A DNA stretch of 64,000 bases, taken from positions 124,001 to 188,000 of the forward strand of contig JBAIAC010000055.1 of the NCBI GenBank assembly GCA_037349315.1, read 5' to 3'. The position numbers were made by a program, and so were the translations under genes. The notes beneath the pieces are model-generated. The model did not search any database and was not told the DNA's origin. It saw nothing but the letters and a program-made list of their open reading frames with translations. Shown piece after piece: positions 1-42,790 of the stretch (position 1 is its first letter; every line of letters begins with the position of its first letter). This DNA comes from Chelydra serpentina (Eukaryota; Chordata; Testudines; Chelydridae).

Positions 1-2284
1 CCTTTGGCATGGCTTGTTAGCAAGCATGCAAAAGTGCTGGAACTAAACGGGGGGGGGGGGGGCGGGCGCTGCTGCTGCCCTGGCTGTCTTGAAGTGGTTT
101 CCATTCCAGGGTTTACAGTTTGATACTGCTGGGGAGGGTTGCATGACTGATGAAGAGCAGGTCTATGCAAAGGCCTAGAAATCACACTAAGGAGCTTGAG
201 GTGGAAGGTGAGCAGAAACCACCCCCACATAGAAAGACACCCTCTGTTTTAGGCTTATGATGTGTTTCCTGTGCTCTCCCACGCTGGTCTGGCTCTTGGA
301 CACCTAAGGACTTCTCATCTTACTGGGACGGAAAGCGCTTTGGGGAGAATGCAGCTTTGTCCAGTGTCCAGCAGGCTGAGACTTGGCCCTGTAGCTACAC
401 CACCAAAATTCCTTACAGTTTGATCTTTAGAAAACTTTGGTGCAAGTGGAAACAGAAGCACAGGCAAGGCAGGGCCTAGCCACACCTCCCCCACATGGTG
501 CCTGCCCCAGTTGGCTGAAGGGATTTTCTCCTCCCCCCACCCTTCTTTCAAAAGACTTCTCCAGCTGATCAAACAAGGCTTTGGGGCTTTCATTTTTACT
601 GCAACCAGGGCTGTAATGAGAGGGTGTGGAGCTCTGTGCTAGACAAGTCAGTGCAGCATCTCCACAGCTGCCCTTCCTAACCTGTTGCCCTATAATTGTC
701 AGATCTTTTGTTTCATATGCTAGTGACTGCCATTTGCCCCCCATTCCCCTGACTTGCCTGCAGTGAGGACAGACAAGCCCAAGCTGGAATTGTTTAGCTA
801 CAGTGGAAGCCAGCATCGAAATCTTGTTCTAATTTACTCTCCCTAACACAGAGCTGCTGCCTGCAAGTTCGATGTGCAACAGATGGTCCTATTGAGCCCT
901 TACTTTTCCACAGCCATTTTAGTTCCCAGCTGTAATTTAAAGCCAGCTGTAGAACTGCCATAATAGTTGCTCCTTATGTTTTAGGAGACTCCTGCCTTGT
1001 GCAGCTACATTTTAGTCAGAGCTAAGGGCTAGAGGAAGCCTCCTTCCCTACAGATTTAATTGCTGCTGCTCAGGCAGTAGACTTCTCTCTTAAAAGTTGA
1101 GGATGAAGTGAATTGTACAGGATACAAAACAGAGCTAAGTTAGCCTTATAACTACAGCAGATCAGAGCTTTTAAAAAAGTTTGAGGATCTTCTAAAATAG
1201 AGGGGGTCTCACTAGAAACATTTACATGTCTCAGGAAAGAAAACACCTTCTAGCTTAAAATATTTGGCACAAGCTGCCCCATCTGTTAAAATCCTCACCA
1301 ACAGAATTTCTTGAAGGGGTTTAGGCTACACATTACTTTTTCCCTTTAGACAGAGAAATGCAAAGTGAGCTGGGAAGCTGCTTTTCCCTACAGGATGAAA
1401 AACAGGGTAGGGGAAATGGGTTATTGTGTAGAAAAGGAAAGATTGAAACAGCAATTCTTCACCCAGGCACTTTCTTACAAGCCAAGAGCCACCCTCTGCC
1501 ATGCAAGTAGAAAGCTGCATGCTGCAGCCATTTTAATTAACATTTCTTCTGGCAGTAGGGATCAGGTAGTTCCACTCCCTTTCCCAAGGCTAGTTGGTCT
1601 TTCCTTTTTTGCAACTGGTGTTGGAAATACTCCAAGGTGAGCCGGACTCTGTCCCTTACGGAGTTTATCAGCTATGTCAACAGATTTTGCAGGGGTGGTG
1701 GATTTGGGTTTGTCTTGCCTTAAAGATAAACTCCTTCCTCTAACTCCTGAAAAGAGAAAAAGGTTTGATAGATAACATGAGCTCAGATTTGGTACTTAAA
1801 CAAAACAAAACAAAAAAAAAAAAGGCTTTTGGGCAGGGGGCTAATCTTAACCCATGGAAGGTACAGCCCTTGGAAAGAGTGATGGATTATACATTGCTGT
1901 AGCTACATAACTTGCTGCTTTCGAGAGCTCACTGGTGGCAAGGTCTAGTTTGGCACCTTGCTTTAATTACTGACTCTGGGTGCAGAGGAGGCAGGAGTTA
2001 TTACACAGTTAGCAGCTTATCTGGAAAACCTGGTGCAAGCAAGTTAGATGGACAATTAACTGCTTACCTGTATCCAAGTGCCCCCTTCCCTGCCAGGTCA
2101 GCTGGGACCCTGCAGTAGCTTACAGAGCATCAGCTGAGCATCTAGTAGCACCAAGCAGGCTACCCTTGGCACCTGGCAGAGCCCCACTGGAAGTTCCTTG
2201 GATGGGGCTGTGGTCAGCTGCAGTTGATGGGCGAAGAACCTGTGACTGGTTCATGCACATCCCCATCCTGAGAAACATGGAGGC
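1..2284. other. Intergenic DNA past the TPM3 3' end, no gene recognised
   Basis: No exon, RNA gene or clear repeat family is recognised. There is a G run at about 51-62 and an A-rich patch at about 1800-1824. In human the next gene in this direction is NUP210L, with its 5' end close to the TPM3 3' end (from memory), but no NUP210L-like exon is visible on either strand. The short open frames here have no splice context or family resemblance. Confidence 0.6.
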
Positions 2285-2304
2285 GCCTGTGGGTGTATAG
2301 CAGC

Positions 2305-2362
2305 TTTATTTTAATCAAAGCCCATTATGTCTAAAAACAGCATGGCGGGAATGGTTTTTATT
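2305..2362 (-). terminator. TPM3: TPM3 distal poly(A) signals (two AATAAA)
   Basis: Two AATAAA hexamers read on the minus strand, at 2357-2362 and 2305-2310, about 1.1 kb past the exon 9d stop codon. No other AATAAA lies between the 9d or 9c stop codons and this point. They are therefore the probable cleavage signals for transcripts ending in exon 9d, and possibly for those ending in 9c. Confidence 0.6.
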
Positions 2363-3457
2363 TCAAAAGACAATACAAGACAGTTGTCAATTTTAGTATC
2401 AAAACACTTGATATAGGTTGTCCTCTAACTGGCCCCTAAAACCACCACAACCAACGAGCCTCTCTCAAGCCTAAGCTACACAATGCAAACCTCCCGCAGA
2501 TCTCACTCCTGTGCCTCACAACCAGAACTTCAACAGTGCACTGCGATGTGGCTTGGACCCGATTCAAGACAATAAGAGCACTCCTGGGTAACGGGGGGAC
2601 CGAAGGGACCCCCTCAGTGTAAGCAAAGCTCTTCACACACGAGGCAGTTTTATACGAGCTGTTACAATTGATCAGCATTGAGCGATAAAGCTCAGTGCAA
2701 TACACTTAGTGAAGGCAGATTCAAACCCAGTGGCAGCAATGGGTTAGAGGGGCTGCCTGCTTCTCTAGTCAATGGCCAAAGGGGAGTGACTGGCACACAC
2801 ACAGGGCCAAGAGGCCCATGTGACTAATTCTTCCATTCATGAGTGTCAAAGAGAACAGGTTTGGTCTTTTAAAAAAAAGGAAGCAATCTCCTCTTTGCTC
2901 CAGCGGCTCTGCCATGCAAGGAGAGAAACATTAAGGCTGAGAAACTGAATGTCCCTTTCTGGGCCATCTGCTCCTGCAGGAGTTCCCGTTCTGGTGCCCA
3001 GCAGAAAGGATCCCTGCATTCCTAGGCAGGCGACTCACTTAACAGCCAGAGCCAGAACTGTCCCACCTCCGCTTCCCCCCCAGCAGCAAGGCAAAGGGGA
3101 CCAGAGCTGATGAGCAAAAGAGGTCAATATCAAATTTTAAAGCCAACAGCTTTTTAGGTGCAGCTTGTGAGCCCCAGAGTTATTTGGAACGTTTACAATA
3201 GTTGCTACAAAAAAAGATAGTTACAAAATGTGTACATCTCACACTTTCTCCAGACATTATTGCATTGTTTGTATTTCCCTTAATGATGCTGTTTAAGGCT
3301 CTGCCCAACCTGGTGACCTTTAACCCGCAGGTGACTTGGCAGAAGTTGGTTTGGTTGAATTGGCAAGAGAAGGTAACCCTTGGGGTTAAAGGGCAGCTCT
3401 GGCTGGGCTGGCCCCCAGCGAGTCGCTGGGTGGGGCAGAGGCGATGGCAGGGATCCT
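2340..3457 (-). other. TPM3: TPM3 3' UTR after exon 9d
   Basis: Minus-strand sequence between the exon 9d stop codon and the first AATAAA. The extent is inferred from the poly(A) signals. The last base is approximate because cleavage normally falls 10-30 nt after the hexamer. No repeat insertion was recognised. Confidence 0.55.
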
Positions 3458-35165
<31,708 letters not shown>

Positions 35166-37230
35166 AGGCAGCTCTGTGGGCTGGGGGTGATGGGGGGAGA
35201 TCCCCTGCTCTTCCGAGAGTCACAGATCCCAAGGCCAGAGGCTAGTGCAGGCCAGAAACCTGCCCCCCCCTCCCCAGCTCCGAGAGCAAATCTTCGGAAA
35301 ACAGCTAATCCGGAGTCCAAACGCGGCCGTGATGGAGAATTCCGCCCCCCCGGCCCCCACCTGACTCCCTCCCCCGCCTTGGGACATTGTTCCTTCACTG
35401 ACGCTGTCCGACATTGACACCTTGGGTCCAGCCTTCATGTGTCCAGGGTCAACTGCCAGCCCTGGGATTGTCTCAGGTCTTTGGCAGCTAGACTGAAGGG
35501 CCCATTATGGCCAATCTGTTCCCCATATTGGTACTTGGCGCTGGGTGGGCTCATGCTCCCCTCCCCAGGGAGAGCTGCTGGGTGAATACGGACCCTTCTG
35601 GCCCACTCTACAGGCAGCAGAGCCTATGGGTCCGAACAGAAGACTGGGAGCCAGGACTCCTGGCTGCAATTCCCAGCTTTGGGAGGGCAGGCTAGTGGTT
35701 AGAGCAGGGGGCCTGGGAGCCAGGACGCCTGGGTTCTATTCCCAGCTCTGGATTGGAGTCTAATGGTTAGGGGGGGAGGAGCCTGGGAGCCAGGACTCCT
35801 GGGTTCTGTTCCTCAACAAGTGGCTTGTTCTGTGGCCTTAGGTGAGTCCCTTCCCCTCTCTGAGCCTGACCCTGTTACCAGATAAATCCCTTTGCAGATG
35901 GAAGATGCCATATGAAGGCTGAGCGCCATGGGGCCCTGTCCTGCTCTCACGCACCCTCAGTGGGGCTGCCCTGCGCTGGGGCTGCCCCCCTGGGAGGGAG
36001 CCAGCCACTCCACAAGCTCTATAGAGGGATGGGACAAGGCCGATCCCGTTCCTTTTGGCACCAGTGGGGAAGCTCCCAGGGGGCCTGAAGGGAGCCTCAT
36101 AGCGAAGTCTGCAGCTGGCGAGACTCGCTGCCCACGGGCTCGCCTCGGTTCTGCGGGCAGCGGAGCCCCCACGGGGCCCGAGCCAAAGCCTGTGGGAACG
36201 ACGCCAGCTGAACTGAACGGGCGTCGGCTCAGTCCCAGGGGCAGGTGCCCCTCCGCACGGCCCTTCCCGCTCAGGCCTGACGTTAGCGCTGGCCCCCGGG
36301 CATGGCCGAGGAGCCGACCTCCCCGAGGGGGGGGACAACAACGGCACGAAGGCGGCCCCACCGGGAGAGCTGGGCTTAGCCGCAGCGCCAGGCTCCCTCA
36401 TGACAATGGAATTGTCTGGCACTGGGGGCGCGGGACCGACTGGGAAGCAGCTCCCGGGGCCTCGGCAGGATGGGGAGAGAGGGGGCTGGACCCGCTCACG
36501 GCACCTGCCCCCGGAGCACAGGTGTGGCCTGCAGCTGCTGCCGGGCCCAGGGGAGGGCATCCCGCGAGACAGCTGTGCAGAGGCGAGCCTGCGTTGCTCT
36601 ACGGGGGCACAGAAATGCCCCCCCCCCCCAGGCTGACTGGCTGAGCCCCTGGGGGCTCCGTGCCCTGCAGGCTGGTGGGCAGGAACGCGTGTCCAGGGAC
36701 ATGTCTCTGCTGCCCACGGTCTGCCAGGCCCCATCTCCCACCAGGCGGTGTGCTCCTTAGCTCATGGCGCTGGCACAGGGGGGCGGAGGCCAGCCTGTGC
36801 CCTGAGCAGGAAAACACCCTCTCCCGGCCGTGCTGCACTTTGCTGGCTACCCGCCGGTTCTGCACCACCCCACGCCCCCGGAGGTGGGGTCAGGGACTGT
36901 CTCGGGCTGCAGCGCAGCCGGGACCGTAGTGGGAGCCCCGGAGCCTTGCCAGGCCCTGCCCACAGAGCACCAGAAACGTGGCCTCCGTCAGGCCAACATA
37001 GCCACAGACAGCATCGCCAGTGGGGTGGGGTGGGGGAGCACGGCCTGCCCCCCAGCCCAGGCTCGGGGGAGCTGGCGGGATGGGGCAGGCGAGGTGAGCA
37101 GCCCGCACAGAGCACCCCCGGGCTCTTTGTTCCTGCAGCGCCCGACTGCGGCGCTTGAAATAAACCCCAGGCGCCCGGGAGAACAATCCCCCCAGCGAGG
37201 GCGGCGGGCGCGGGGCCATGTTTATTCAAG
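35166..37230. other. GC-rich intergenic DNA upstream of TPM3 exon 1a
   Basis: No gene recognised. It contains the tandem SINE-like repeat at 35643-35880 and strongly GC-rich sequence at 36.0-37.2 kb. Long open frames on both strands reflect base composition. Confidence 0.5.
35643..35880 (+). repeat. 'Gggagccaggactcctggg' interspersed repeat, tandem units
   Basis: Repeated 'gggagccaggactcctgggt' with 'ctagtggttagagcaggggg', a tRNA-like A-box phrase, ending in 'gagtcccttcccctctctga'. A common turtle/crocodilian repeat in my recollection. Related copies lie at 42555-42790 and 47222-47470, with a decayed piece at about 38318-38410. Confidence 0.6.
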
Positions 37231-37238
37231 GCCGAGTT

Positions 37239-37271
37239 CATTCCATTCCTGAAACCGAAAGCTGACAGCTG
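37239..37271. promoter_or_regulatory. Paired TEAD (M-CAT) motifs with an E-box
   Basis: CATTCCA at 37239-37245 overlaps CATTCCT at 37244-37250, with CAGCTG at 37266-37271. Possible muscle-type enhancer between TPM3 exon 1a and mir-190b. Motif evidence only. Confidence 0.3.
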
Positions 37272-37752
37272 GCGCGTGTGTGACACCGCTGCCATCCCAA
37301 CCATCCGCCCAGGAGATTCCAGCCGTCCAGCCAGGAGGTGGGAAGGGGCCTCGGCCCTGGCTGCCTGAGGGGGCCAGGGAACCCGACCCCATCTTGGCAG
37401 CAGGGCCAGGAGAGACGGGGCTTTGTCTGTGAGCGGGGCTGGGGGCTCAGCTCAGCCCGCTGGACTCAAGGGATGGGGGCATCAGTTCTATTGCCCCTGG
37501 GGAGGGGGGGGATGAGCCCCAGGGGCTGCGCTGCTCCCTGCCCCATAGCCGGGCAGCACATTACTGGTGCCCATGGAGAGGGCCCATGCCTGGTGGCCCC
37601 CTCAGCCCCCCCCCCTCCCCCCCCCCCCCCCCCCGGTGCTGGGATCTCAACCCTCCTGTTTGCTTTGGCCCGGCCAAAGAGACGCCTCTGCTCCGCATTT
37701 GGTGCCACAGAGGGAAACAATGGCCATTGATGGGGAGAGGCTCTTAAACAGC

Positions 37753-37758
37753 TTTATT
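37753..37758 (-). terminator. MIR190B: Poly(A) signal after the mir-190b hairpin
   Basis: Minus strand AATAAA, about 195 bases past the hairpin. It fits as the end of the inferred pri-mir-190b last exon. Confidence 0.45.
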
Positions 37759-37939
37759 GGAGCAAGGGGAGGAGGGGGCAGAGGAATGACAGGAGGGGGA
37801 AGGGCGGATCCAATCGGAGGGGAGCTGCCCCCCACCCCGGGCCAGTGTCGCCGATGGTCCCAGGAGCAGGGCTTGCTGGAGGCCGGGCCAGGCGGGCGGA
37901 GAAAGCCGACGGCGTCTGCCCCAGGGCGGTGCTGAGCGG

Positions 37940-38025
37940 CCCTGGCGCCGGAAGAATATGTTTGATATTTAGTTGGTTTTCCAATAAAACAACCTAATAT
38001 CAAACATATCAGCCAGCGGCAGGGG
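37940..38025 (-). ncRNA. MIR190B: microRNA mir-190b hairpin
   Basis: The minus-strand 5' arm at 38011-37990 begins TGATATGTTTGATATTAGGT, with the miR-190 seed GATATGT. The 3' arm at about 37975-37952 is its near-perfect complement (CAACTAAATATCAAACATAT), and the loop is about 14 bases. As I recall it, the mammalian mature form differs by G for A at position 17. The human gene lies at the same place, between TPM3 and C1orf189. Flanking 'gccgctggc' and 'gccggcgccag' can extend the stem. Confidence 0.93.
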
Positions 38026-38749
38026 CAGGGGCAGGGTCCGGCCCTGGCGCGCTGCGGAAGAAAAGAGGGAGAGCATGAGGGTTAACGCCCCCCCCCCCCC
38101 ACTGCCCCTACCCCAGCTGGGTCTGGGGCCTGCTCCCCTGGCTCTGCCCCGGCTCAGCGTAGAACCAGGGGGGAGGAAAACGGGTCCCATCCCCCCTCCC
38201 CCGCGCCCCCTCTGCCGGGCTCCTTCCCTGCCCCCTTCCCCACCGGCTCCATCCTGTGCAGCCCCTCGAGTGGGCTGGCTCCTTCCCTAGTGGGGAGGGA
38301 GCAGCGTTCAGTGAGACGAGGGGGAGTCAGGACTCCTGGCTCTTGTTCCATTCGTGGGCAAGTCTCTGCCCCACCCTGTGCCTCAGTTTCCCCTTCTGTC
38401 CCTCGGGGCTAAGGGTCCTGACCAAGGGTCTGTGTGGCATTGTTTGTACTGCACCTTGAGAGCCCCGTGGGGAGGGGGCTAGGGAAGGGCAGGGGGTCCC
38501 TGGGCCGCCTCTGGGGAGCTACGTGCCCCATCAGCACCCCCCACTCAGCCCCCTGCCCCAGTGCACTGCACTAGCCAGAGCCTGTGTCCTGCCCCCTGCA
38601 GGCTAAAGCCATCCCCGGTGGAGCCCGCAGCCCGTCACCGGTCAGGGACCCTGGCCATGGGTGTGGTCATTAGAATTGGGAATGCTGCATGCTCTGATAC
38701 AGACCCCCCCCCCCCATGCCCATATCCCCCCATGATCTCCCTGTCCCCC

Positions 38750-39193
38750 TGTGACGGAGTAGGGAGCGAGATGGATCTGACCTGGGAGGCTTGCGGGGGA
38801 GGTTCCCTGGGACCTGCTGCAGTGGGAATGGGAGACTTTACCTGGGGCTGTAACATGAGCCAGGACGGGCGTTGGGAGGTGACACCTTTGGCTGGGAGAA
38901 TGGACACAGGCGAGAGGAGGAGCCCCGGGGGAGGGGAAGAGCCTGCTGGAGGGTTTGTCTAGGAAGTTGCAGTTTGAAGCTGGGTGGTAAAATGCAGGGA
39001 GCCCCCAGGCTGGGGTCTAAGCTCCCTGCCCCCCAGAAGGGCCCACAGAAGGGGTCCTGGTTGTACTGACAAGCTCTGTTTGGACTGTGTTCCTGGCATC
39101 TCTAATAAACCTTCTATTCTACTGGCTGGCTGAGACTCCCAGTGAATCCGGGGAAGAGGGGTGCAGGGCCTGACTCCCCCACACTCCGTGACA
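38750..39193 (+). mobile_element. Solo LTR of an endogenous retrovirus-like element
   Basis: 444 bases from 'tgtgacggagtaggg' to 'cactccgtgaca', with nearly perfect inverted ends (10 of 11 bases), flanked by CCCCC on both sides as a 5-bp target duplication (weak, because the site is C-rich). A poly(A) signal AATAAA is at 39104-39109. No internal viral genes are present, so it is a recombined solo LTR. Confidence 0.75.
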
Positions 39194-39802
39194 CCCCCCA
39201 CATCCCACAAGCGCCCCAAATCCCCCCATGACCCTCCCAAGTCCCCCCATGACCCCCCACGCCCCCCATCCCTCCCCTGCCCCCCTACCCCTATGATCTC
39301 CACACACATCCCCCCCCCCCACGCACACCCCTTCCCCCTACACCAGCAGGATCTAGCTAGCGGGACCCTCTGCCCTCCATCTCTCTGCAGCCGCTCAGCT
39401 CCCAAAGCTCCAGGGGAGGAGAGGGGTTCCTGAGGCCTGGCCGCCCCCCACTGGCCAGCCGGTGGGGTCCTTTTCTTGTGTCCATCCCGGCTCCCCTCTG
39501 CACACACACACATGCCCCCCCGGCACGCGCCCACACCATGGCGCCGCCGCCCCATAGCTGCTCCCCTGGCCAGCGTGGCTGCAGCCTCCCACCCTGGGGC
39601 TGAGTCCATCTCGAGATGCTTTGGAGGGAGGGAGATGCAGTGTAAGCAGCTGTTTCCTGGGGGACGGACCCAGGGGCACCAAGCCCAGCGGCCTGTGAGA
39701 CACCGGCGCCGATCGGTGGCCCTGCTGCCCGCCAGGGGTTGGCGTTGCAGCCGGGAGCATTTCACCCCTAGCGCTGGGCAGCAGCCCCAGCCCCCTTGTC
39801 CG

Positions 39803-39890
39803 GATGGGGAAACTGAAGCACAGGCTGGGGAAGAGACTCACCCAAGGTCACACAGTGGGTCAGTGGTCAGAGAACCCGGCATCCTCGCTC
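39803..39890 (+). repeat. MIR/CORE-SINE-like fragment
   Basis: Contains 'ggggaaactgaagcacaggc' and 'cacccaaggtcacacagtgg', phrases typical of MIR-type SINEs. Confidence 0.5.
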
Positions 39891-40974
39891 CAGCCCGGCC
39901 CCCTGCCCATCCTCCCAGCAGCCGGCCTGTCGGGGCTATGGAAGACTAACCCCCCCACCCCCTGTCCCGTGGCTCCAGCCGGTCCGTCTCCAGCTGCCCA
40001 AGGACTCAGCCCAGACCCACCACCCAGGCGAGGGAGCCCCACGGCTAGCTGGCTGCACAGGGCAGCAGGCGGCTCGCTCCTGACCACCGTAGTGCCCAGG
40101 TCACTGATTGCTGCCGGCGCTGGACGCTTGCGGGGTGGGAGGGAGGCTGGACTTGGGGTCCTAGATTCACCTGCTCTGTCTGCAGGGGTCTGTTCTCAGA
40201 GAGCCAGGCTCTGCTGGGGGCGGGGGGGCTGCTGGATGGAAGCGCAAGGCCCCCCCTTCACAAAAGCCTCTCCCAGGTGGTGCTGCTGACAGCAGGGTCT
40301 CCCCAGGTTCGGACTGCACCTTGTCTCCCCCCCCCCCACCCCCGAGACCAGGGATAGCGCCCGCCCCCCGGGGCCCGGCTAGGGAGGGGTCTGGGAACCT
40401 CCTCTTGGCACACAGAGCAGATCAGGTGGGTCATGTCGCTGGAGGAGTCCGGTGGGCTCAGCCTGGAGAGCTAATGCTTGGAGGAGCCCAGAGGCTACGG
40501 TGATGGGCACAGGACGGGACACATGGACAGGCAGGTCTGAGCGCCTGCCTGGGGACTTGTGGGAGTGGTTGTGTCCCGTGGATGGAGGGAGGGTGTCCAG
40601 GGCCAGATCTCTGTGACCCTCAGCAGCCAGAGAGACGGGGCTCAGCCAGGGCAGGGCAGGTGGGACAGTGGGCGCTGTCAGTCCGCCCCCCCCTTGGCCG
40701 CACTGAGCTCCCCCATCACAGAGAGGAGCCAGCAGCTGCCCGGGGATTGGGACCCAAGGCCGGAGCGCTAGTCCCTGGAGAGCAGCTGGGCCAAGGCCCA
40801 TCCTCCAGCACCAGCGGGAAAGGCAGCTCGACCCACACCTGTGACCGGCCCCCAGCCCGTCCTGGCCTGCTGCGGGTGGCCAGAGGTTGCCCTAGACTCC
40901 TTGCCCCTGTCCCTGCCCTGTAGGTGCTGGCAGTGCGTCCCCAGACAGACTGAGCGCTCGAGCCGGGGCCTTAC

Positions 40975-41015
40975 CTGAGCCGGGCGTGCTGGCCGGGCGC
41001 TCCCCGCGCAGCTCT
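40975..41015 (-). ncRNA. MIR190B: Inferred first exon of pri-mir-190b
   Basis: Begins about 30 bases below the TATA box and ends at a consensus donor (GGCTCAG then GTAAGG) at 40975. It has no ATG. It could instead be an upstream 5' UTR exon for TPM3 exon 1a, which is preceded by 'ccccgcag'; the sequence alone does not separate the two. Confidence 0.45.
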
Positions 41016-41040
41016 GGGTCGGGCTGCACGGGCGGCTCCA

Positions 41041-41047
41041 ATTTATA
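41041..41047 (-). promoter_or_regulatory. MIR190B: TATA box of the inferred pri-mir-190b promoter
   Basis: Minus strand TATAAAT in a GC-rich setting, placing a start at about 41010-41018 and a splice donor 35-40 bases further on. A homeobox-type TAATTA lies about 80 bases upstream. Confidence 0.5.
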
Positions 41048-41954
41048 AACGCACTTGGCTGCGTCCGGCGGGGGGAATCGCACACTCGAGCGGCCGGACC
41101 ATGCACACGTGTCCTTGTTCCCATTAATTACCACCCATCAATCCCCCCCCCCCCGCCTTCTGAGTTAAATTATCCCCTGATCAATGCGGTTCGATCCGCC
41201 TGCGCTGCTGCCAGCTGCCCCCGAGCCAGGAGCCGCTAGCCCGCGTCCCGTCGATATCGGGAGCTGTCGCCGAAGAACTCCCCCCCCCCCCCATCCCCCA
41301 TCACCCCAGCCCCGCTCCCCGGCATGTGGGGGCAGAGGTGTGAAATCCACAGGGCTGAATCCTGCTGTCCCGGTGCAGAGAGAGCTCCCCGCCCCAGCAA
41401 TCGGTAGCTAAGGCACCCGGCCGGCCTGCGCTGGCAGCACCAAACGCACCCCGCCCGGGAACGACTCCCTTTGCCCCGTGCTCTGCCCAGCAGGCAGAGA
41501 GCTAGTGCAGGGGGCAGCAAGCTCCAGCAGGGGGCACTCACGCACACAGCAGCCAAACCAGAGAGCAGGCCTAGCCCCCCCCTACCCCTGGACATGACCC
41601 CCCCCCCCCACCATTGACCCCTGTGCAAAGCTCACCCCATGGGCGCCTTTCACACCTGCCTGGCAGGGCTGCCGGAGGGGCAGGGTGGGGCCAGGTGGGG
41701 CTGGCTCAGGGGTTCCGGGCTGTGGGGTGGATGGGTCAGGACCACCAGTAGAATGAACGAACTGAAACGCAGCGTGACTGCCCCCCTCCCCCCACCCGGT
41801 CAGGAGAGACCTTGCGTCCCGGCTCACCCCTGTCGGGGATGGGGGTGACCCTCGGCATCTTGCCCGGAGCCCAGCTCGGAAATGACACTCCACCGCATGA
41901 ATTCCCACTTCCTGGCCCCAACTCTTGGGAGGCTGTTCAGCTGCTCTTGTGCCC

Positions 41955-42320
41955 CAGCACAGAGGCAGCCGCATCTCAGCACTGGGTGCACGCCCCTGTA
42001 TAAACAGCTGTCACATCCAACCCCAGAGGCAGCCGCATCTCAGCCCCAGGTGCACACCCCTGTATAAACAGCTGTCACATCCAACCCCAGAGGCAGCCGC
42101 ATCTCAGCACCAGGTGAGCGTCCCTGTATAAACAGCTGTCACATCCAACCCCAGAGGCAGCCGCATCTCAGCCCCAGGTGCACACCCCTGTATAAACAGC
42201 TGTCACATCCAACCCCAGAGGCAGCCGCATCTCAGCACCAGGTGAGCGTCCCTGTATAAACAGCTGTCACATCCAACCCCAGAGGCAGCCGCATCTCAGC
42301 ACTGGGTGCACAATCCTCGT
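41955..42320. repeat. Minisatellite, exact 64-bp period x 6
   Basis: The word 'gaggcagccgcatctcagc' recurs at 41962, 42026, 42090, 42154, 42218 and 42282. Each full unit also contains 'tgtataaacagctgtcacat', so CAGCTG falls at 42005, 42069, 42133, 42197 and 42261. The array sits about 0.95-1.3 kb upstream of the inferred mir-190b start. Confidence 0.95.
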
Positions 42321-42554
42321 ATAACTAGCCACCCATGACCCACTCCACATGTGAAGCAGCCACAGCCAGGTCACGGGGCTGCTCCCCACCCATCAGGGGG
42401 GCCGGAGCTCTGATGGGCTGGGCGACCCTGTGCGGGGCAGCGGGGCCCACAACACTGTAGGGACGGTTGGAGGGGGAGCTACAGCGTCCATGTCACCCGG
42501 AGCCGCTCTAGCAGGGAGCCAGAGAGCTCTGCCTGGTTCTCAGAGGGTGAAGGG

Positions 42555-42790
42555 TGAGCTTGGCACCAGGACTCCTGGGTTCTATCCTGGCTGTGGGAAG
42601 GGAGTGGGGTCTGCTGGATTTGGGGAGCCAGGACTCCTGGGTTCTATCCTGGCTGTGGGAAGGGAGTGGGGGGGTCTGCTGGATTTTTGGGGAGGGGGGA
42701 GCCAAGACTCCTGGGTTCTCGTCTCAGCTCAGTCACGGACTAACTGGGTGACCACAGTCAAGTCCCTCCCCCTCTTTGTGCCTCTGTTTG
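42555..42790 (+). repeat. 'Gggagccaggactcctggg' interspersed repeat
   Basis: Three head-to-tail modules of 'accaggactcctgggttcta' and 'ctgtgggaagggagtggggt', followed by 'aagtccctccccctctttgt'. Same family as 35643-35880. Confidence 0.6.

Larger units (their letters stand above)
37740..38051 (-). ncRNA. MIR190B: Inferred last exon of pri-mir-190b
   Basis: Starts after a very strong minus-strand acceptor: an uninterrupted pyrimidine tract 'ctctccctcttttcttccgc' ending at AG 38053-38052, with branch-point match TTAAC (branch A at 38082) 30 bases upstream. The exon would carry the hairpin 40 bases in and end at the AATAAA of 37753-37758. Inferred from signals; no transcript evidence. Confidence 0.5.
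38052..40974 (-). other. MIR190B: Inferred intron of pri-mir-190b
   Basis: 2.9 kb between the inferred donor and acceptor. It contains a decayed interspersed repeat (about 38318-38410), a solo LTR inserted in the opposite orientation (38750-39193), short C-rich tandem repeats near 39210-39270 and a MIR-like fragment (39803-39890). No coding exon is recognised. Confidence 0.4.

Noticed and set aside
1..2284. NUP210L 5' end
   Set aside because: Expected nearby from human synteny, but no signal-peptide exon with a donor site could be recognised.
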